Positions 1-4,681 of a DNA stretch of 6,775 nt are shown here, piece by piece (the stretch's first letter is position 1; each line of letters starts with the position of its first letter). This DNA comes from Loktanella sp. (GTDB taxonomy: Bacteria > Pseudomonadota > Alphaproteobacteria > Rhodobacterales > Rhodobacteraceae): the NCBI GenBank assembly GCA_003551805.1, contig PUNR01000044.1, positions 1 through 6,775 on the forward strand, in the 5' to 3' direction. The position numbers and the translations under genes are program-made. The notes under the pieces were generated by a model. That model saw only the letters and a program-made list of their open reading frames with translations, had not been told where the DNA came from and made no database searches.

Positions 1-1
1 C

Positions 2-607
2 GACCGTTTCAGCGAAGCCAGCGTTCTTTTCGCCATTGATCAGCTGATCAAGGGTGTGCTGCGGGCAATCACCGGATTGATCCGCGGCGTGTTCACGCTG
101 CTGCCGATTCCGGGTATCCGCCAGCTTGTCACGATCCTGCGCGCCTTCCTGCGTGTGTCGGTCGGGTTCATCGACGAGGTGATCCTTGCCTATGGCATGC
201 GCACGCGCGCAACCGACCCTTGGGCATCGGCAAGATCGGCACTGGTGCTTTATGCGCAAAACTACAAACCGATGCTGAAAAACGCGGCATGGATCACGCT
301 GTTCGTTTACGGTTTGATGGCAATTCTGTTCTTTATCATGCTGGCACCGGCGGCGCTGATTACCAACCTTTACCCCGGCAGCATGTCGGCGATGGGCATC
401 GTGATCGCCTTCATTCTGGCATGGTCGGTGAAACAGGCCGTGCTGGAACCGCTGGCCGTGGCATGCTTGCTACAAGCCTATTTCCACACCATCGAAGGAC
501 AGGTGCCCAACCCCGAATGGGATGCCAAATTGCACGGCATGTCGGGCAAGTTCAAAAAGCTCGCGGATCGCGCCACCGGGTCTGGCGATACACAGGTGGT
601 CGCATGA
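2..607 (+). CDS. Multi-pass inner-membrane protein, 5'-truncated by the window edge
   Basis: The reading frame is open from base 2 to the TGA at 605-607, giving 201 visible residues. The GTG at 56 is internal, because uninterrupted, similar coding sequence precedes it, so the true start lies outside the window. The visible part begins with an amphipathic, hydrophobic stretch (about residues 19-62). Two strongly hydrophobic regions follow, at about 95-120 (rich in Phe, Leu, Ile and Ala) and 128-160; the second could be one long or two short membrane segments. The tail after residue 165 is hydrophilic, with an NPEWDAKL motif and a basic GKFKKLADRA-like end, and is probably cytoplasmic. I do not recognise a named family and assign no function. 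Its stop overlaps the start of the DUF2259-type gene (ATGA at 604-607), so the two are translationally coupled and probably co-transcribed. The call as a membrane protein is firm; its role is unknown. Confidence 0.85.
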   Translation, partial: DRFSEASVLFAIDQLIKGVLRAITGLIRGVFTLLPIPGIRQLVTILRAFLRVSVGFIDEVILAYGMRTRATDPWASARSALVLYAQNYKPMLKNAAWITLFVYGLMAILFFIMLAPAALITNLYPGSMSAMGIVIAFILAWSVKQAVLEPLAVACLLQAYFHTIEGQVPNPEWDAKLHGMSGKFKKLADRATGSGDTQVVA

Positions 608-2085
608 TCCGGCGCGCTGTTGCGTGCATCCTTGCGATGCTGGCAAGCCCTGTGCTGGCAGGGCACTACACCCACGACCAGATCATCGGCTTTTCCGAAA
701 ACGGGCGCTATTTCGCGTTCAAGACATTCGGGCTTCAACGGGGGTCCGGTCTGCCACATGCAACCGTCTATGTGGTCGATTTGCAGCAAAACGCATGGGT
801 GCAAGGGTCGCCTTTCCGCGCCGGACGCGACGAAACCGATATGGCCGCGGTCGAGGCAGCACCCTATGCAGCACTCGACGACGTGCGCCGACAGGCTCGC
901 GACGCCGCCGCCCCGATGCTGCGTGACCTCGGCATTGTCCGGCCTGCGACATATCTTTTTGCCGCCGGTATCGGGCAGGCCCATGCGCCGGACGCGGTCA
1001 CGCAAATCGCCATTCCTAACCCCGATGACCCCACAGCCACGCCCATGGAAACATTCGGTCTGGGTCTGGCCGAAATCACCGTGCCCGCAGGCGTGGATTA
1101 TTGCGCACATCCTGATGCGCTGCGCGGATACAGGCTGGAACGCTTTGCACCGAACGGCACCAGCCAAGTCCTGCACGAAGACCAGCGCATTCCGGCATCG
1201 CGCGGATGTGCGCAGGCGTACCGGCTGGATGCGGTGGTTTCCGCAGGCTATCCGCAGGCCGAAACGCCACTGGTCGCCCTGATTTCAGTCTGGCGTCAGG
1301 GTTTCGAGGGGTTGGAACGGCATGTCATCGCCACCCCCGTTCCCGCCTTGGGGCAAATGCAGCAGGATCAGGACCCCGACACATTGATCGACCAGTTCAT
1401 GCAGGGTCTGGTCCCGCTGGATATCGACGTGCTGGACGCCAGCCTGCCTGCACGACAGCAAGCGGACCCCAGCATCCTGCGCTGGCCCGATGCCGACCTG
1501 CCGGATATCGCCCGCGCGGTCGAGGTTTTTGCCGCGCAGGACGGCTTTGCCGATCACGGGCGGCTGGTGCTGCACAACCGTCAGGTCGAAATTATCCCTG
1601 ATGGCGCGGGCGGGCCGGTGACTTTGTCGTTGATCCGCCTGCAAGCCTTCAATCTGGGGGCGGCACGCCATGCCGAACTGGTTGATATCTTTGGCGAGGA
1701 AACCGTCGCACCCCCCGACGCATTCGGGGCGGGGCCGGATACTGAATGGCGCTTTGTCATGCGTCCTGTGCAAGGGATGCGCGCCGATATCATCACCGCC
1801 GGACGCCGCGATATCACGGATGCACAGACGCACGATTGCGGCCCGTCGCCTTGCGGATCAGCGGCCCCGATGGTCAGCGATACCTGCAACGACCTTGCGA
1901 CACCCGATATACCGGGGGCCACGACACGGTTGGGCAAGGCGCTGGCGGGTCTGGCGGATAGCGGCGCAGCGACCGGCTGGCTGATGATCGAACATGGTTT
2001 GTGGCAGGACGACGGGCTGCAAGTGCTGGCCGGTCCTTCGCCTGCATCCCTGTCGTGCTGGTGGTCCGCAGACACACCCGACTAG
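604..2085 (+). CDS. Secreted DUF2259-family protein with Cys-containing C-terminal region
   Basis: This encodes 493 residues. The start is the ATG at 604, which overlaps the upstream stop as ATGA. A weak AGGTGG lies 4 nt before it, so coupled translation is likely. Residues 1-19 form a Sec-type signal peptide: MIRR, a hydrophobic core, then an Ala-x-Ala-like site (VLA before GHY). The mature N-terminus carries the DUF2259 (COG5497, 'predicted secreted protein') signature: GFSENGRYFAF, then a GLQRGSGLPHA segment and a VYVVDL strand. The family has no established biochemical function. The mature protein has six cysteines (167, 202, 412, 417, 428, 485), an even number consistent with disulfides in the periplasm. 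The C-terminal half has no motif I recognise. Its neighbours, a membrane protein before and an OmpA-domain protein after, suggest an envelope role; this is inference. The longer open frame back to 220 is rejected because it lies over the preceding gene and would lose the signal peptide. Confidence 0.88.
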   Translation: MIRRAVACILAMLASPVLAGHYTHDQIIGFSENGRYFAFKTFGLQRGSGLPHATVYVVDLQQNAWVQGSPFRAGRDETDMAAVEAAPYAALDDVRRQARDAAAPMLRDLGIVRPATYLFAAGIGQAHAPDAVTQIAIPNPDDPTATPMETFGLGLAEITVPAGVDYCAHPDALRGYRLERFAPNGTSQVLHEDQRIPASRGCAQAYRLDAVVSAGYPQAETPLVALISVWRQGFEGLERHVIATPVPALGQMQQDQDPDTLIDQFMQGLVPLDIDVLDASLPARQQADPSILRWPDADLPDIARAVEVFAAQDGFADHGRLVLHNRQVEIIPDGAGGPVTLSLIRLQAFNLGAARHAELVDIFGEETVAPPDAFGAGPDTEWRFVMRPVQGMRADIITAGRRDITDAQTHDCGPSPCGSAAPMVSDTCNDLATPDIPGATTRLGKALAGLADSGAATGWLMIEHGLWQDDGLQVLAGPSPASLSCWWSADTPD

Positions 2086-2125
2086 ACGCCTTGCGCAAAA
2101 GACGAATGAAGAAAGGAAAAGCCAG

Positions 2126-3127
2126 ATGTTCAGAACCACAATCGCCAGTGTCATCACCAGCCTGTGGGTCGCGCTGTCAATCAGCCCCGCCACGGCGCAA
2201 CCGGTCATCGCAGATGCCGTCCCGCATCCCATGGTGCCGCTGCCCGCCGAAGCTGGCATCACACTGGATGAATTCGTCGATTTTGCCGTGGTGGAATTTC
2301 CCGCATCAGGCGGTGACCGGCGGTCCGGTTTCGAAGAAACGCTGACGGTCGAGGGCGCCTATCGCAAGATGGAATACATCGTCGGCGATCTGGAACTGTC
2401 ATTGATCCGGCTTTATCGGGGCTATCTGGACCATTTCGAATCCAACGGGTTCGAGATCATCTTTTCCGGCATCGGTGAAGATCTTAGCGGTCGTGACGGC
2501 TTCAGCTTTATTTCCTATGAAAGCGGGTTTCTGTCGCGCACGCCCAGCACGGCGGCGGATAGCAACGCCTATATCCTTGTCCGCAGCCCCGACGAACAGA
2601 CCATCATCGCCGCGTCATTCTTTAGCCGTCAGGATGCACGGCGGATGATGATCAATGCGGTTGAGATCGAAGATATGGCACCGCTTGATCTGTTTGCGCC
2701 CGCGCCTGAACCCGAACCGCTGCCCGAAGAACCGCCGGTCCAGCAGGATGTCGCAGAGCTTGAATCCGGTCTGGTCGCCGACGGACGCGTGATCGTGAAC
2801 GCGATCCTGTTCGAATTCGACAGCGCCGACATTCTGCCCGATTCCGCCGAAGCCCTGTCAACTGTGGCGGCCCTGATGCAAGGACGCGATGACCTAAGCC
2901 TGCTGGTCGTCGGCCATACGGACGGCGTCGGCAGTTTCGACTATAACCTGCGCCTGTCCGTGGATCGCGCGCAGTCGGTGGTTGATTGGCTGGTCACGCG
3001 CCACAACATCGCCGGATCACGCCTGCGCGCCGCCGGCGCTGGCCCGATGTCGCCCATCACCACCAACCGCACAGACCAAGGCCGCGCCCTGAACCGCCGT
3101 GTAGAACTGGTCGAAATGGTTGAGTGA
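2126..3127 (+). CDS. Secreted OmpA-family C-terminal domain protein (peptidoglycan-binding)
   Basis: This encodes 333 residues. The start at 2126 is chosen because AAGGA (2113-2117) lies 8 nt upstream and a signal peptide follows at once (residues 1-24, ending ATA before Gln25). The frame is open further upstream, but only over the preceding gene. Residues 26 to about 188 form a globular region without a firm family; its strand-rich layout and position ahead of an OmpA domain resemble DUF4892-type proteins, which is only a suggestion. Residues 191-208 are a Pro/Glu linker. Residues 222-333 are an OmpA-C domain: ILFEFDS, GHTDGVGS, YNLRLSVDRAQSV and a terminal NRRVELV. Asp266 and Arg281 match in motif and spacing the two residues that hold diaminopimelate of peptidoglycan in OmpA (Asp271 and Arg286 of E. 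coli OmpA). No beta-barrel is evident, so it is more likely a soluble periplasmic or anchored cell-wall-binding protein than a porin. It follows the DUF2259-type gene by 40 nt with no terminator between them. Confidence 0.92.
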   Translation: MFRTTIASVITSLWVALSISPATAQPVIADAVPHPMVPLPAEAGITLDEFVDFAVVEFPASGGDRRSGFEETLTVEGAYRKMEYIVGDLELSLIRLYRGYLDHFESNGFEIIFSGIGEDLSGRDGFSFISYESGFLSRTPSTAADSNAYILVRSPDEQTIIAASFFSRQDARRMMINAVEIEDMAPLDLFAPAPEPEPLPEEPPVQQDVAELESGLVADGRVIVNAILFEFDSADILPDSAEALSTVAALMQGRDDLSLLVVGHTDGVGSFDYNLRLSVDRAQSVVDWLVTRHNIAGSRLRAAGAGPMSPITTNRTDQGRALNRRVELVEMVE

Positions 3128-3136
3128 CAACCACCC

Positions 3137-3156
3137 CCTGCCCGTCCGCGGGCAGG
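3137..3156 (+). terminator. Likely transcription terminator of the envelope operon
   Basis: A perfect 8-bp stem (CCTGCCCG at 3137-3144, CGGGCAGG at 3149-3156) closes a TCCG tetraloop of the UNCG type. It begins 9 nt after the OmpA-like stop. No T-run follows, so it is not a textbook intrinsic terminator, but strong GC hairpins without T-tracts are common at gene ends in GC-rich alphaproteobacteria. It could instead act as a 3'-end stabiliser. Confidence 0.6.
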
Positions 3157-3166
3157 CCCACCTGAC

Positions 3167-3352
3167 ATGAAAGATACCCACATGCTCAGCGGTCTGGACT
3201 TTGCGATGTATCGCTCGATCGGCAGCATGGGTGACATCACGGCAAGCGACGACGCGGCCAGCGGGCGCCCTGCATCGGCACAAGCGCTGGACGACAGGGC
3301 AGATGGCCTGCAAATCGCCTATGAACTGCACTGCACAGGCGTGATTTTCTAG
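3167..3352 (+). CDS. Doubtful small ORF, 61 codons, hypothetical
   Basis: This open frame of 61 codons runs ATG to TAG between the operon terminator hairpin and the oxidoreductase gene. In its favour, about 70 percent of its codons end in G or C, much like the neighbours, and it fills most of an otherwise empty spacer. Against it, there is no Shine-Dalgarno sequence before 3167 (the upstream bases are CCCACCTGAC), and the alternative ATG at 3182 has only a weak GAAAGA-like sequence ahead of it. The peptide has no signal peptide, membrane segment or motif I recognise; it is mildly acidic in the middle and has one cysteine near the end. It could be a genuine small protein, the remnant of a decayed gene, or chance. 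Confidence 0.3.
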   Translation: MKDTHMLSGLDFAMYRSIGSMGDITASDDAASGRPASAQALDDRADGLQIAYELHCTGVIF

Positions 3353-3379
3353 CGCGGCTCCGATCATCCGCAGCGCCTG

Positions 3380-3418
3380 CAAGGGCGTTCCTTCATCCCG
3401 CCGCGGCAGCCGCCCTTG
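3380..3418 (+). repeat. 8-bp inverted repeat, possible stem-loop upstream of the oxidoreductase gene
   Basis: CAAGGGCG (3380-3387) and CGCCCTTG (3411-3418) are perfect inverted repeats separated by 23 nt. The structure starts 27 nt after the stop of the doubtful small ORF and ends 45 nt before the oxidoreductase start. It could be a terminator-like stem-loop or a bipartite binding site. The right arm overlaps a weak -35-like TTGGAT (3416-3421). Confidence 0.3.
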
Positions 3419-3452
3419 GATTTGGCCCGCCGGATCACTAGCTAGGCTGTAA

Positions 3453-3457
3453 TGGAG
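3453..3457 (+). promoter_or_regulatory. Ribosome binding site that fixes the oxidoreductase start
   Basis: TGGAG lies 6 nt before the ATG at 3464. An in-frame ATG at 3452 overlaps this site and has no Shine-Dalgarno sequence of its own, so 3464 is preferred. The resulting protein begins MQNFSILDLSPV, where the first strand of the family normally begins. Confidence 0.7.
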
Positions 3458-3463
3458 CCTGTC

Positions 3464-4471
3464 ATGCAAAATTTCTCGATCCTCGATCTGTCCCCCGTCG
3501 CCGAAGGGCGCAGCACCGCCGATGCGCTGGCAGAAACGACTGCCCTTGCCCGCGCAGCCGAAGGTTTCGGCTATCACCGGTTCTGGCTATCGGAACATCA
3601 CAACATGGCCGGTGTTGCCAGTGCGGCGACCGCCGTGCTGATCGGCCATATCGCCAGCGCCACGCAACGGATGCGGATCGGCGCAGGTGGGATCATGCTG
3701 CCCAACCATGCGCCATTGATGGTGGCCGAACAATTCGGCACCTTGGCAACCTTGCATCCGGGCCGGATCGACCTTGGCCTTGGCCGCGCGCCGGGCACCG
3801 ATATGGCGACCGCGCGCGCCCTGCGGCGACATATGGCACCTGACGACAGTTTTCCGCAGGATGTGCAGGAATTGATCGGCTATCTGGGCGATAATCCCGA
3901 CAACGCCCCTGTCCGCGCCATCCCCGGCAATGGCACGCAGGTGCCTGTCTGGATCCTTGGGTCCAGCCTGTATGGGGCGCAACTGGCGGCCTATCTGGGT
4001 CTGCCCTATGCGTTCGCGTCGCATTTCGCGCCTGCGATGCTGGAACAGGCGCTGCAGGTCTATCGCAGCAGTTTCCAACCCTCTGCCCATCTGGACCGCC
4101 CGCATGTGATGGTGCTGGCCGGGCTTTGCGCCGCCGATACGGATGAACAGGCGGCCTATCTGCGATCGTCGCAAACGCTGGCCTTTGCGCAGCTGCACAC
4201 AGGCAAACCCGGCAAACTGCCCTACCCCACCGATGATGTCGGCCGCGACATCCCCGCAGCGGTCAAGGCACATGTCGATCAATCGCTGTCCATCGCCGCG
4301 ACCGGTTCGGCCAGCACGGTAAAGGCACAGCTTCGTACGCTGATCGACACGCTCCGGCCCGACGAATTGATGCTGACCGGCATGATCCATGACCCAGATG
4401 CACGGATTAAGTCATTCGAAATAGCCGCCAGCATCCTGCACGAGTTGCGCGACACAAGGGCGGCGGCGTAA
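3464..4471 (+). CDS. LLM-class flavin-dependent oxidoreductase (YhbW/MsnO8-type luciferase-like monooxygenase)
   Basis: This encodes 335 residues, about the length of E. coli YhbW and its relatives (luciferase family oxidoreductase, group 1). Members of the fold use reduced FMN, and usually O2, to oxidise or monooxygenate organic substrates in the cytoplasm; the substrate of this subgroup is generally unknown. The family pattern is clear: the first strand near FSILDLSPV, FWLSEHHNM (about residues 40-48), a stretch on resident helices (IGHIASATQRMRIGAGG), MLPNHAPLMVAEQF, HPGRIDLGLGRAPGTD (residues 99-113), a central WILGSS strand near the phosphate site, and a C-terminal TGSASTVKAQL / ELMLTG end. 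It is a complete single-domain TIM-barrel protein with no signal peptide. It stands alone between noncoding spacers, so context does not suggest a substrate or a dedicated flavin reductase. The class is confident; the reaction is unknown. Confidence 0.93.
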   Translation: MQNFSILDLSPVAEGRSTADALAETTALARAAEGFGYHRFWLSEHHNMAGVASAATAVLIGHIASATQRMRIGAGGIMLPNHAPLMVAEQFGTLATLHPGRIDLGLGRAPGTDMATARALRRHMAPDDSFPQDVQELIGYLGDNPDNAPVRAIPGNGTQVPVWILGSSLYGAQLAAYLGLPYAFASHFAPAMLEQALQVYRSSFQPSAHLDRPHVMVLAGLCAADTDEQAAYLRSSQTLAFAQLHTGKPGKLPYPTDDVGRDIPAAVKAHVDQSLSIAATGSASTVKAQLRTLIDTLRPDELMLTGMIHDPDARIKSFEIAASILHELRDTRAAA

Positions 4472-4484
4472 CCGCGCCCCCGCC

Positions 4485-4503
4485 TTGCCGGACGATCCGG
4501 TGA
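4485..4503 (+). terminator. Possible weak terminator hairpin after the oxidoreductase gene
   Basis: CCGGA (4488-4492) and TCCGG (4496-4500) form a 5-bp stem with a CGA loop, extendable by two G-T wobbles and one T-A pair to 4485 and 4503. It begins 13 nt after the TAA. There is no T-run and the stem is short, so termination may be partial and readthrough towards the kinase gene is possible. Confidence 0.35.
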
Positions 4504-4505
4504 AC

Positions 4506-4558
4506 CCAACACCCCCATTGACTTAACGTCAAGCAGACCAACATGTTGGGACTGGGGG
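4506..4558 (+). promoter_or_regulatory. Dyad-rich control region with promoter-like elements upstream of the kinase
   Basis: TTGACT (4518-4523) matches the sigma-70 -35 consensus in five of six bases and lies inside the inverted repeat TTGAC-N5-GTCAA (4518-4532). The -10 position, 17-18 nt downstream (ACATGT or CATGTT, a poor match), falls inside the perfect 12-bp palindrome CCAACATGTTGG (4538-4549). A further half-site, CCAACA (4506-4511), repeats the palindrome's left half 32 bp upstream, about three helical turns. An outer inverted repeat CCCCCA/TGGGGG (4512-4517 and 4553-4558) encloses both dyads. This looks like a regulated promoter with two operators. The regulator is unknown, and the same repeats could instead fold as RNA if transcribed from upstream. 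Confidence 0.4.
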
Positions 4559-4578
4559 AACGGCGATCAATGAACCCC

Positions 4579-4591
4579 CTGAATACTTCAG
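4579..4591 (+). repeat. Small hairpin in the kinase leader
   Basis: CTGAA (4579-4583) and TTCAG (4587-4591) are inverted around TAC, a 5-bp stem with a 3-nt loop. It directly follows a CCCCC tract (4575-4579) that is complementary to GGGGG at 4554-4558. It lies about 30 nt before the leader ribosome binding site. On its own it is weak and could be chance. Confidence 0.25.
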
Positions 4592-4621
4592 CAAGACGGG
4601 CGCGGCGATGCGACCGGAACC

Positions 4622-4627
4622 AAGGAG
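4622..4627 (+). promoter_or_regulatory. Strong ribosome binding site for the 14-codon leader ORF
   Basis: AAGGAG lies 9 nt before the ATG at 4637. It is the best Shine-Dalgarno match in this leader region, yet it is about 50 nt from the kinase start (4678) and cannot serve it directly. This argues that ribosomes enter at 4637 and reach the kinase by coupling. Confidence 0.7.
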
Positions 4628-4636
4628 TAAGTCACC

Positions 4637-4681
4637 ATGGGGATAGGCACTGACGCAATCAGGGTACCTGCGGCGCGATGA
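4637..4681 (+). CDS. 14-residue leader peptide, probably coupled to the histidine kinase
   Basis: The ORF runs from ATG 4637 to TGA 4679-4681 and encodes MGIGTDAIRVPAAR. It has a strong AAGGAG site 9 nt upstream, and its stop overlaps the kinase start as ATGA (4678-4681). It contains ATA and AGG, codons that are usually rare in GC-rich genomes. The peptide itself shows no recognisable function; its likely role is to load ribosomes and hand them to the kinase start, which has no Shine-Dalgarno sequence. An alternative is that these codons were the original N-terminus of the kinase and a one-base indel (natural or a sequence error) moved them out of frame. The coordinates are certain; translation is inferred. 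Confidence 0.5.
   Translation: MGIGTDAIRVPAAR

Noticed and set aside
220..603. Extended N-terminus of the DUF2259 protein in the same frame
   Set aside because: It overlaps the membrane protein gene entirely and would bury the signal peptide. The ATG at 604 with the ATGA overlap is the natural start.
56..607. Membrane protein starting at GTG 56
   Set aside because: The frame is open to the window edge with similar coding sequence before it, so 56 is internal.
3416..3453. Promoter for the oxidoreductase (TTGGAT with TAGCTA or TGTAAT)
   Set aside because: TAGCTA at 17 nt spacing is a poor -10. TGTAAT matches well but lies too close to the start codon and lacks a -35 at proper spacing. Not strong enough to annotate.
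3017..3577. 186-codon minus-strand frame spanning the spacer between the OmpA-like and oxidoreductase genes
   Set aside because: Both ends lie over well-supported + strand genes and the composition is shadow-like. There is no family signal, although the middle part over the spacer cannot be excluded absolutely.
3587..4390. 267-codon open frame on the minus strand opposite the oxidoreductase
   Set aside because: It is fully antisense to a clear family member and its peptide is Arg/His/Gly-rich with no motif. This is the usual shadow of a GC-rich gene.
4518..4532. FNR/CRP-type binding site at TTGAC-N5-GTCAA
   Set aside because: FNR-type sites have TTGAT-N4-ATCAA (TTG-N8-CAA). Here the TTG to CAA spacing is nine bases, one too many, and the inner bases differ.
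4505..4558. H-type pseudoknot formed by CCCAACA/TGTTGGG and CCCCCA/TGGGGG together
   Set aside because: The connecting loops would be 0 and 2 nt across stems of 6 and 7 bp, which is sterically doubtful. The helices are better viewed as alternatives.
4543..4653. Additional upstream small ORF (ATG 4543 or ATG 4570 to TGA 4653), Arg-rich
   Set aside because: No proper Shine-Dalgarno sequence precedes 4543; GGGGGA before 4570 is a poor and distant match. It overlaps the better-supported 14-codon leader.
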